DNA from: Cristatella mucedo
Taxonomy: Eukaryota > Bryozoa > Phylactolaemata > Cristatellidae
Length of the DNA: 64,000 nucleotides
NCBI GenBank assembly: GCA_009760855.2
Contig: WPIO01000251.1
Span: forward strand, 124,001-188,000
Reading direction: 5' to 3'
This document shows positions 21,560-31,451 of this stretch, piece by piece. Every line of letters starts with the position of its first letter. Position 1 is the stretch's first letter. A program made the translations under genes and the position numbers. The notes below the pieces were generated by a model. That model saw only the letters and a program-made list of their open reading frames with translations. It was not told the origin of the DNA and made no database searches.

Positions 21560-22740
21560 ATTTCCATCTGCAACTCAACAAAGCCAAGATGAATGTAATA
21601 ACAATAATAATAATACACTTTATAGCGCCCTCAGAGAAATGAATCTCTCTCTCTCTAGGCACTTTACAGATGCTGCAAACAAAGCATTACCGAGTGCCTG
21701 GTGGTCACATCCACAAGCAGCTGGCATAATGTAAGCAGGTACATCCATACGAGGGCGAATCACCAAGACCAACCAAATACCGTAATAAACTGGTGCGTTT
21801 TAAGCTTCTTTTTAAATGTCATATTAGGGGTGGTTGTGACGTTCGTCTGTAGTGAGTTCCAGGATTTGAAAGCCTATAAATTGTTGGCGCAGTCTCCAAC
21901 GGTTTTGAGGTTCTTACCAGGTATGGCTAAACGATTCGAGTCAGAACAGTCGATTGTACGATTCTTAGTCTACGATGGTGCTTGGAATGACAGTTTTGTA
22001 TAGCCTAATCAAAGCCTAAACTGCTTTCGGTATGCACTTAATCTCACAAAACAAAGAGAACGTGAGAAGCACGGCTGAGTCAAGATAGCAGTTAATGTAG
22101 CGAGTACCATGCAAGTAGCAGCTCAGAACAGTTGGAAAAGGTGTGCCATAGTTGGCGGGAAAGTAGATTTGTGGAAGCGAGTTCCACTGTCTTGGAGCTG
22201 CACAACAAAATTTGAACGGACGAATGCAAAACCTAATCAGGACCTTAGGGTACGAGGAGGCTGAAAATAGTGCAGCAGTTCAGCTAGGTATGAAGGAGCT
22301 AAGTCGTGGCTGGCCTTGTAGGTCAGTGTAAGAGCTTTATTCTGCATCCATTGATCAACCGGCAGCCATCCAAGCTCTTTCAGTAAACAAGACACGTGGT
22401 CAAACCTCTGGGATTTGTAAGACTTCTAGCTGTATTGATGACCAGCTGCAGTGCCGTAGTGGCCTTTTTCGGTAGCCCAGCCAAAAAAGAACAACAATAA
22501 TCTGACCGAGAAAGAACCAGAGAGCTAGTTAATTGTTTGCAAGCCACTGTCTTTCACAGTTCGTAATCTTAGATAGGGATCGGACGTGACGGCTATCTGT
22601 TGAAGCAGTCTTCTTAACGAAGATTTCAAAATTTAGGCAGATGTCAAAAACGACACCTAAATTCCTAGCACACGGTGATGGTAGCGAAGTAGCATCGCAC
22701 AGTCGACCAGCTGCCACTGCCTCTGAGCCCAACTGCATGC
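21560..22740 (-). mobile_element. LINE B 3' half, split by LINE A
   Basis: Reverse 3' UTR (21556-21590, resuming 21985-22040) and C-terminal ORF (22050-22740: AGCAGTTCAGCTAGGTATGA, CTAGCTGTATTGATGACCAG, GATCGGACGTGACGGCTATC). Broken frame. Confidence 0.85.
21592..21985 (-). mobile_element. LINE A, 5'-truncated, nested in LINE B 3' UTR
   Basis: (ATT)n, stem-loop tail, 3' UTR and ORF end up to TCTTAGTCTACGATGG. LINE B sequence continues on both sides (CAACTCAACAAAGCC to the left, CAGTTTTGTATAGCC to the right). Confidence 0.85.
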
Positions 22741-24171
22741 AAGAACAACACGGCCACCAGCAGGGGCCTGTGGCGACAGCTTATTGCATGGGTTGCGTTA
22801 GTAATGGTTCGTGAAGCTCCCCCACAATTCCAAACGTGGTACACCTACAAACTACGACGCTCTTCACTCAGCCTGCGAACTATCTCGGCTGTGGTCTGCC
22901 TACTTGCTCGGCCACACTAGCGACTCTGAGCCACCAAGAATCCCGTTCAGGGGTTAACGAAAGGTGAGCCGTCACAGCACACACACATGCACAGCCAAAG
23001 CTACACCCAGCTGTTTCTTACCACAGGTTCTGGCTAGTGTTTGTCCGACTTAACCTTTCTGCGTCACGTCGCAAAGTGGCCTCTCCTGCATCCTTCAAGC
23101 AATCCATCAATCTTGTTTGTCGGCTTCCGGCGATGTCATGTGTTTAGGTTTATCCACACAAGCTAGAGACATGTATTGCTATCTCTAATAATTCCTTTGC
23201 TTTTAGCCTGTGCGTTCATGCATGTCGAATCCGCGGTTGTAACTGCAGCCTTTGCTCTATGTCCTACCTTTCTCTACCTACTCTGTAGCCGAGTTCCAGG
23301 GGTCAGAGGCTATTTTCCACCAAGCCCAGCCATACTCCGGCCACGCAGCCGCCCGCCATGGCCTGAGCTAGGGTAAGACGAGCGGCCGTCAGGTTAGACC
23401 TGTTTGTAATATCGCATGCGCCAACAACAACAGGGGAACTAACAAGTCTACAGGGGAAGTTCCTATAGAAGGTAAACTACAGGGGCGCAAGACGATGCCG
23501 CAAGCGCGAACAAACGTGTTAGTTGGTCAGTCGGCTTCCGCAGTCCCGCCATTGTACCGACTCCGAATCCAGCAGTACGAGCGTACGCCGTAAAAGATCC
23601 GGCTAGCTAAGTAGCTGCTTGGCAAGTTGGAATGGACGTCTACCACAGTCCAGAGCTTCCACCGAAAAACGGCAACTCACGGTGGGCCACGAACCGGATA
23701 CACGATGAACGCGGAATAAACAAGTCACCCTAACAAACGTGCTATCCACCTCTGCCCGGGCCTTAGGCACTCGTTGCCTTGGGTGCGTGGCCGCATCGCC
23801 GGAGCACGCCTGCAGCCATCCAAGTGCATAACTAGACGAGACCGGGAGCCTCCAACACCATGACTTACTCGGCCAACTGCTCCTAACCCAGAGCCCCGGT
23901 GACCTCTCGTCACCGCACATTCGGCCATGCCATAGGTCAGACCCCGGCCTAGCCGGTGACTCTTACCACATTACAGCCGTCCTGTCCCAGCCAACCGAAC
24001 CTAGCCTGGGTACAATTCTATAATGCGCACTGGCTTGCTACCTCCTCTGACGTCCGTCAGTGCTTAATCTTGTTGCCGTCCCCTTACAATTTTATATGCA
24101 GACATGCGGCGTTTACTGTATTAGAAATAGCTTGGGTGCAGTAGCTATACCGCAGCACATGAGCCTCCTGT
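22741..24171. other. GC-rich unassigned block of 1.4 kb
   Basis: Base composition differs sharply from its AT-rich neighbours. The longest frames (23920-23603 on -, 105 codons; 23176-23376 on +) lack recognised domains. Likely part of an unrecognised transposable element or an ancient gene remnant; no termini found. Confidence 0.35.
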
Positions 24172-24700
24172 TTTACAATAATATAGATAATAATACACTT
24201 CATAAAGTGCCCTCGGAGAACTCAGTCTCTTTCCAAGCACCTTACATTTGCTACAAAGAAACACAATCGAATGGTTAGCCGCAGCATGCGAAATAAACAA
24301 CAAGAATAACACGGTTGGGGTGATATGCACAGGACCCACTACATGATGTAATAAATATATGTGTTTGTAGTTTCTTTCTGAATTCGGTCAAGTCATGAGA
24401 CGTTCTGGCGCAAGTTGGAAGTCAGTTCCAGCCTTATGAAGCATAAGAACTAAAGGCAAGGTCCCCGAAGAATTTGAGTTGTGTACGATATTTGGGTAAA
24501 CGGTTAGATTCCGAAAATTGGGGGGGTGATAATAATGATAATAAGGATTATATTGGACTTGCTAATGCACCCTCAGAGAACTCAATCTCTTTCTACGTGC
24601 TTTTCATTAACGCCAAATGTCAATGCTTAACCTAGTGGGGGAGTAGATCTGATATTTCAAGGACTTGCTCTAATAGCCTCAGTATTACTCGAGCCTACGA
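24172..24700 (-). mobile_element. LINE A 3' end with a second tail-only LINE A inside
   Basis: Outer copy: 24172-24527 and resuming at about 24616 (GTGGGGGAGTAGATCTGATA). The inner copy is about 24528-24615 ((ATT)n and stem-loop tail only). Confidence 0.8.
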
Positions 24701-24950
24701 ATGTCGTCTATTGGTATTTTGGTCGTGGCATATAGGTGATGAACCCCTGGGTTTTGAGTGGTTGGCTGGTACATCTAGGTGGCACAAGGAAGAAGCACCT
24801 TCTGCATGACAGCCGGCCGATTTCACTGCTCTTCCTAAGATGCAAAGATGTTGTAGCCCAAACCAGTGGGAAATGGGCACAAGGTCTGCGCCGATTTATG
24901 AGGCAAGTCGACGGCGTAATCACAGCTACTGCCACACTTACCAGATTACA
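24701..24950. other. Unassigned
   Basis: No supported feature; overlapping short frames on both strands only. Confidence 0.3.
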
Positions 24951-24952
24951 GA

Positions 24953-27215
24953 TTACACGGTTTATACTCTCCCTCTTGCTGATGTGATTGCCAAGCACAA
25001 TCTAGGCTTTCACTTCTATGCGGATGACACTCAGTTGTACCTTTGCTTTGATCCCTCCCAGCCTTCGAGCACCTCAAATTCTCTAAATTCACTTGCTGCA
25101 TGTATTGATGACATCCGCACATGGATGGCAGAAATTTTCTAAAACTAAACGATGATAAAACTAACTTACTAGTTATGGGCAAACCCAGTGTGAGTCACAA
25201 ATTGGACAGGCTGACTTTCAAAATTGGCTCTGCCAGCATATATTCAGTTGAATCAGCTCGAAATCTAGGTGTCATGTTCCAAAGCGACCTCTCGTTAGAC
25301 GACCACATCAGCTCCACAGTCAAATCTGCCCATTTTCAGCTTCATAACATTGCTAAAATTCGGGCTTGTTTAGATAAAGATACCACGTCCAAGTTGGTCC
25401 ATACATTCGTGACATCCCGTCTCGACTTCTGCAATTCACTACTTACTGGCCTACCAGCATGTGCGATCAGTCGATTGCAGCTGGTGCAAAACTCTGCAGC
25501 TAGGCTTGTCTGTCGTGAGCGTCGCAGTTGCCACATTACTCCACTTCTCGCCGACCTGCACTGGCTACCAGTCCAGCAACGGATTGACTTCAAGGTTTTT
25601 TCGCTCACTTTTAGGACCCTTCATTCTATGGCTCCAGCCTATCTGTCAGATATACTACCCCATCAGGCCAAGCATCGTACCACACGCTTCTCGGAATCCA
25701 ACAGTCTGGAAATACCTCGTACAAACCTTAAATCCTTTGGAGACCGTGCATTTAGCTCGTATGCTCCCAAAGCCTGGAACTCCCACCCGACCTGCGTCAG
25801 AACATCCCATGACCTGACCACATTTAAAAGAAACTTAAAAACACCTATTTAGGACAGCATTTAGTGGGTCCCTGTGATTCGTCCTTGATGTGCTTATGCG
25901 TGCTGGCACTGTGCATGCTGCCACTGACCACATTTGGATGGTGACCCTGTGCATGTCACCCATGTAACGCCGAAGGCTCGGCGGAGTAAGCTTGACCTGC
26001 CGCTTACCTAGCGGCGTAGCCTATCGCCTAATGCAGTTCGGTGCGCGCCTACGCGCAATAAGCTGGCCGCCACGAAACGAGCGTTTCTGGCGCTGACCTG
26101 CTTACCGTTACTAAAGGAGGTCGTGAGTCCGCGGCGTGAATGGGAAAGCGAGACACACAAATTGGGGATTTTACCGAGCTTTATTCGCCAGCGCACAAAG
26201 TCGCTGCGCGTCTAGCTCAGTTTTATCTCCACACTCCTCGCACGCTCTCAACAGCACCAACACTCTTGGGGAGGGAACACTTCTCCACACTGAGCCCGAA
26301 CCAGAGCCTAAACCCCTAACCGAAGAACTAGAACTCGGCTCCCAGCAGTGCGGCAGGAATACTCCACACCACACGCCAACTGCGTCTAGCTCGCGCCGGC
26401 AAATCCCTACGCCGAGACCACGTGCTAGCGAGCACACCCAAAACACAAAAGAAACACAAAATTCCAGCTCGGGCGCGATACGACCGTATTCGGTGGAGTC
26501 CACGAATCCTCCTAGCGCTATCTCGTCCTGTTCCGTCAATCGCCGGCGAACAGCCCGCCCTCCTCCCTCGCTTTCAGAGAAACGAGTCCGACGGCGGAGC
26601 CGGACCAAAGGCAGAAGACCACAGACAAAAGACACAGAGCGAGCGTCGCTCGACTCTTAAATACTTGGCTGAGACAATGGGGCAAGAGCTTAGTGGTATT
26701 GGGCCCGACACCATGGACCATTACGGTAAGGAACTAATACCGGGACTAGGCCACTGGAATGTCCCCTCTGTCCAGCTTGAATGGCGAATGGGTTCCAGGT
26801 GATTCTTTCTTGGACCGAGTGAAGGCGGAGGTTGACAGGCCAGCCAACATCAATCAGCAGCTTCCGCGGGTATCGGACCAATTCTAAAGGCCGAATCACC
26901 ACCGCCGGTCTCAGCTTCCTAGCTTGCTCTTAAGCTCTTGCTTTCTAGCCGCACTGACGCTCCTCTCTGGCTCACTGCTCCAGGACAGAGGAGTTCTAGC
27001 CCGCCTCCGAACAGCTCTTGTTTGCGCTAAAATTCAGCCAAGGCCAGCAAAGTGCTACACCCCTAACCATATTATTCATTTTGTTTTTTTTTCAAGCATG
27101 ATTTTACTTACTATTCTATTGCATATCACTTTGCAGCAAATGTAAAGTGCCTAGAAAGAGATTAAGTTCTCCGAGGGCGCTTTATCAAGTGCAATGTTAT
27201 TATTATTAATATTAT
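24953..27215 (+). mobile_element. LINE A, well-preserved RT C-half, interrupted by a solo LTR
   Basis: LINE sequence 24953-25962 and 27060-27215. Frame 25121-25852 (243 codons) runs from the end of RT (FLKLNDDKTNLLVMGKPSVS, SARNLGVMFQSDLSLDDHIS) through the C-terminal domain to KRNLKT. Just upstream, in another frame, GFHFYADDTQLYLCFDPS keeps an intact YADD. One frameshift near 25140 separates them. The 3' UTR is split by the LTR exactly within the CATGTCACCCCTAACC landmark. Confidence 0.93.
25963..27059. mobile_element. Solo LTR, 1,097 bp, inserted in LINE A
   Basis: Begins TGTAACGCCG and ends GTGCTACA, i.e. 5'-TG..CA-3' with TGTAAC/GCTACA imperfect inverted ends. The split LINE landmark shows CCCA on the left and CCCC on the right, a 4-bp duplication with one change. 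GC-rich with long accidental frames on both strands (26136-26660 and 26635-26171), neither with retroviral motifs. No internal region present. Class (Gypsy or BEL) undetermined. Confidence 0.7.
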
Positions 27216-27409
27216 TACTGACCTGCAAAATAAAAAGTAACAGAACTCACGTTTGTGCAACGTATTGCTCCAGATGCGTTCTAAGAGTATGTTGGCGGGA
27301 ATGCAAAGCTTTGTGCGACGGCACTTGTTATCATTTCGAGCCGATCAGCATGCTGGTAGCCCAGCAGATCAAGATTGCTATAAGGCCACCTCGGCCATTT
27401 GGCAAAGCT
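27216..27409. other. Unassigned
   Basis: Nothing recognised beyond short (ATT)n. Confidence 0.3.
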
Positions 27410-28109
27410 CCTCTCACATTAGCAAATAAGAGTTGACGTTAATTAAGTTTAAGCCGTCCCTCATACGAAAGACTGACCCCAAAAATGCAGCTAGTGTTAC
27501 TGCAGTCAAAACTTGGGAACGATAGCTGTACAGACTTATAAATAGTGTCGTGAGGCCCGGCCTAACTCGGTGCCAAAATTCGTTGAACTTACGGGACAGG
27601 AATAGAGTTGCCGGACCGTACCTCGTGCCTCGATCAGTTGGCCGACTAGAAGCTGGATCGAGTGAACGAAGTTCAATTGGTCCTACTACGAACGCGCTAC
27701 GCCGATAATACTTCTCAGTGCACACAATCAAGCGCTGCCTCTCAGTCGGAACTATAAGAGCCGGCCCTGATTGCAGGCGATGGCGGTAAACCTTCTGATA
27801 AGTTTACTATTGCAATCTCACGCACGCCGTCCGCTTTTTAGTCGCGGCCATCAACTGCGTGGCACGAGTCTTCCAGCGAGAAACGTCAATCACCACAGCG
27901 GTGGCTTGAAAACCTGGATACCTATATTAGGGACTCGCCCCACGACTTAGGTAGCCTTTACGACCTCCGTAGGCTCTCGCCAGCTCCAGTTGCAGGGAAG
28001 CGAGGATACAATTTTGAAGTAAACATTTTTAATTCTAGTAAAATATTGAGGTATCATTTCTGCTCTCAAAAAACTTTTAATGGCTAATTCATCATCTGCA
28101 GATTACCTA
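27410..28109. other. GC-rich block upstream of the proposed PHB1 first exon
   Basis: Contains two TATA-like sites (CTTATAAATAG near 27535 and ACTATAAGAG near 27750). Could be PHB1 upstream regulatory DNA, a divergent gene start or an unrecognised LTR. No coding assignment. Confidence 0.3.
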
Positions 28110-28191
28110 AGAAGGGCCGCCATTCCGGTTCCGGTTGCTAGCGTGCTTGGTGTTACCCGCTAGACTTGGTGTTTGCGTCAGCCCGTGACAG
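28110..28191 (+). promoter_or_regulatory. Probable PHB1 promoter and non-coding first exon
   Basis: The AG splice acceptor directly before the prohibitin ATG requires an upstream exon. The best candidate ends at 28191 in a good donor (ACAG|GTACAT). It contains GCCGCCAT (a YY1-like motif) followed by two tandem CCGG cores in TTCCGGTTCCGG (ETS-like), the usual make-up of a TATA-less housekeeping start. It sits at the downstream edge of a GC-rich block. The start of the exon is not defined by sequence. This would make the first intron 28192-31450. Inference from motifs and splice logic; transcript data would settle it. Confidence 0.45.
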
Positions 28192-28677
28192 GTACATCGT
28201 GTTTTTTATAAATCTGTATAACCTCTTTCAGATAATTTTGTATGTGATTAATTTGTCATTGAGCCGTGACACCTGTGGGATTGGGCTGCTCCAAAGTGCT
28301 GTATTATCCCCAATCTTATATGCAGCTAGTCGGTGCAAATTTGCCGATCATTACTTTGCACTCCAGTTCTATTCTTTCAACGTCGGATTTGTATACCTGC
28401 ATGCTCATGCTGCACCTAGTTCATTCGCAGTATACCGGTACCGATCCCATTAATGTCAATCTAAGTAGTACCCCCACCCATAGTATGATTATTTCTAGCT
28501 CAACATTATCGTCTTGATCGCCTGCAAGTCAAAATTTACTGACAGTGGGGTGATATAGACACGACAATTTTTCGACTCTGCTGCTGATAAACTAGTGTTT
28601 AGTAGCTTGCCATAGCATTCTTCAAGTTAATCCTCATGGGCCCGCTTTTGAAATGCCGTGTTCTATTAGTATAGATC

Positions 28678-28740
28678 CGATATAATAATACAAGTACATG
28701 CATATAGCGACCTCGGAGAAATGAATCTCTAACTCGTCCA
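28678..28740 (-). mobile_element. LINE A tail-only copy
   Basis: ATAATAATAC then ATAGCGACCTCGGAGAAATG; about 60 bp. Confidence 0.65.
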
Positions 28741-29384
28741 TTGTTTTGAGAATCGTGGATAAAACGTAAGTAACAAGTAATTATTAATCATACCTTTCAA
28801 ACGATGCATGTGATATTAACAAAATAGTATAGATCGAAACGGTTTGACGATTTCCACTTTAAAATTAAGCTTTGTAAAAGCGATTAAGCAAATGTGTCAA
28901 ACCCCAGAAGAAAGATAGCTACAAAAAACAAAAGTACCGATCTCGGCATCATAGGCGACTTTTGTCTGAACTGGTTTAGCCTTGGCACAGTGCTGTACAT
29001 TTTTGCAACTTGTTGAGACACATGCTTATGACCTTTAAACAGCTTCATCCACAGTTTGGCATTTTTTCGTATAGTGGATTGTGTACATAACCTGGTCATA
29101 CCTAGGCAGTTGAGCTTCTCTCGTGTTACAGTTTTTCAGAGTAAGTGGCTGTATCATTCCAATCTGAAGCTAGGGCATTTCCTGGGGTGACCAGAGTCAG
29201 CTATAAGAATTGCGGGTTCAAGGTTCTGGCTATTCAGTCGGCACGTCGTTTCTAGACTGACTTAAAGTAGCGATAGGTGTTAACTGGTTTAGTGTTATCG
29301 CGAAACTCGAGGTATGCTTTACTTGATTGGATGAAGCACAAAGTGGTCAATCATTCACAAATAATAATACAAATGGCATTCATT

Positions 29385-29505
29385 TGTACATCCCACATAG
29401 AGGTCATAATCACTATTCTGGTGCTCTACTTAATGTGCATGGCTCGAACCCACGACCTTGGTCAGTAAATGCTTGCACCTTGTCCTTTGGCCAAACCAGG
29501 CATTT
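29385..29505 (-). mobile_element. SINE-1 remnant
   Basis: Reverse B box (GGCTCGAACCCACGACCTTG) and A-box end (TTTGGCCAAACCAGG). Confidence 0.65.
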
Positions 29506-30337
29506 TTTATTTCTTGATATCATGAATGTCGTTTGTAAAGGTAGCAAACCTTTTTTTAAATCTTGATAAAATGTTCTGGATTTCTACCAATCATCTATAC
29601 CGAATTTGTGAGAATTAGCTGCTGTGCTTGTCTGAGATTTAATACTACATAAAAGCCAAATTGTCGATTAATAGTTGCCTTTTATGCCTTAGCCGTTTCC
29701 TGTGTAGTCGGGAGTTAAGTGTGTCAGATGTTTACATGAGATTGATGCACATGCTCAGCCAGAATGTGGCTGGAGAACTAATCAGGCATTGATTAGCATA
29801 GAACTGGTGAATTTTATACTGTGGGCACAGTGCCGATAGCTGAGAGTTCAACATGGTAGACGACATGTTTATGTGTACATTAAAATGTGCTTAGATGCCT
29901 TTTTGCTTTAAGGTTTAGTGTTGAGCATTTATGCTTTTTTGGTGTGCAGTTTACAGATGCTGGCTGCCATAGTAAACTTGTTGCTATGTGCAGTGCCCAA
30001 AGCAGCAAGTTCTCTGGTTCAATGCTAATTCCTGCTGTGTTTGTCATGCCCGACAGGAGCTGAACAGTTAGTTATATTGTCCAACCTGGCTAATCATAGT
30101 GGGAGCTTTGTGAAGGGGCAACATAAAGATTGCACTTTGTCGATAACCAAGCTTTTCTTGACAAACAAATTGGTTTTTGTCATACAACTCAGCTTAGGCG
30201 TTTTTTATTTCTATCAAGTTCGATGAAAAATAGCTCCATGTGTAACGTCTTTTGTTCAGTTTCGTGACTTTTCTGCTAGCACGTGGCAAGCTAGAGATGT
30301 CTTGTTATGGATGCTCTGATGTATTTATGGCTTGTGG

Positions 30338-30538
30338 GCCGTGATAGCCCTTGAGTTAAGGTGCTTGCTCGTAACGACCAAGGTCGTGGGTTCGAATGTT
30401 GCAGTTGACGATTCTTTATTGGCAACTGCAAGCAGTGATGATAGTCGTTTAGGCTCTTCTGTAAATAAATATAAAAATATAAAGTATAGTAAAGTAAATA
30501 AAAGTATATAAAAAAGTATGTAAAGTATATAAAAATGA
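30338..30538 (+). mobile_element. SINE-2 copy with A-rich tail
   Basis: tRNA-like head (GCCGTGATAGCC..TTAAGGTGCTTGCTCGTAAC; B box GTGGGTTCGAATG), a body with CGATTCTTTATTGGCAACTG and AGGCTCTTCTGTAAA, then AAATATAAAGTATA-type repeats. Different tail from SINE-1. Confidence 0.75.
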
Positions 30539-30618
30539 AGCTTTTAACTCAGCTCGTATTTTGTGCACTGTGTAGATAAATCAAGTTGATGAAAATTCGT
30601 GGCTTCCCTGACCTTATA

Positions 30619-30662
30619 TATACCAGCTGATTTGACAGCCTATACCAGCTGATTTGACAGCC
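30619..30662. repeat. Perfect 22-bp tandem duplication
   Basis: TATACCAGCTGATTTGACAG + CC occurs twice back to back without mismatch, so it is recent. Confidence 0.97.
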
Positions 30663-31451
30663 TCTTTTGTATAGTGACTGAAGAGCCTTTACGGCTATCA
30701 CCACCACTTGCAGCAGCGATAAAGGATTACCCATCGCAGTATTCAGGCTTGCTCAGGTGGTTGACAAAATGTCTAGTGCCAGCTTCTTTCTGGAAACTGC
30801 AGCATTAAAAACAGGCTGGCCCTGTGGCTTTGGCAGCTCTCCTAAAGTACAGATACTTGTAATATTCGTCGATGCCCCCTTGATTGTTATTAAATCGGTT
30901 GTGTCGATTGGCAATCTATCCCAGGTGCTGCCTTATAACAAGGCTCCCCAAGCATGTGGTGACCATACAAGTGCTCTTCTAGGTTGTCCTGCAATCAACA
31001 GCATGATTGATTCATTGCTACGAAACCCTATAGCAATTAGCTGAGTCTCGGCAACACTCCCACAGCATAAGCTCATTTGACCCCCCCTTCCACTGGTAGC
31101 GTATGGCTTTGGCTGCATGAATGTAGTAGAGTAAATATGATATGAAGTCAGGGCATAATAGAGATTTAATCTTATCAGTTGGTGTGCAAAAATAAATGCT
31201 GTAACACTCAGTGAAATTACCTGTATCAGATGACCTGCCTCTTGTCGGTTTGCTTGGGAAGTTGAACCCTGCTACTTCTAGCACAGCAGGCTAATGCCCT
31301 AGCCACTCACCAGTTCCTTTGACAGAGGTTCAAGCATTACATCCTTGCGGCTAACTTCACTGAGTTTGGTGCGAGTGTGTTAAGGTTGCCAAACAAGCTT
31401 TAGACCGACAATAAAGCCATTTCAAGCTAAGCTGTTCTGTTTTATTTAGAT

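Larger units (their letters stand above)
28192..31450 (+). other. Proposed first (5' UTR) intron of PHB1
   Basis: No coding exon of prohibitin is expected here. It holds a short LINE A tail (28678-28740), a SINE-1 remnant (29385-29505), a SINE-2 copy (30338-30538) and a perfect 22-bp tandem duplication (30619-30662). A + frame at 30757-31044 (95 codons, no recognised similarity) is open but has no supporting motif. The rest is unique, AT-leaning sequence in which I see nothing. Confidence 0.4.

Noticed and set aside
26136-26660. 174-codon + frame and 154-codon - frame on top of each other
   Set aside because: Both inside the GC-rich solo LTR, low-complexity, without known motifs. Few stops are expected at this GC content.
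30338-30410. tRNA genes (also at 2345, 6350, 7500, 32184, 33400, 59570)
   Set aside because: A and B boxes are present, but the heads continue into SINE bodies and do not fold into complete cloverleafs; they are SINE promoters.
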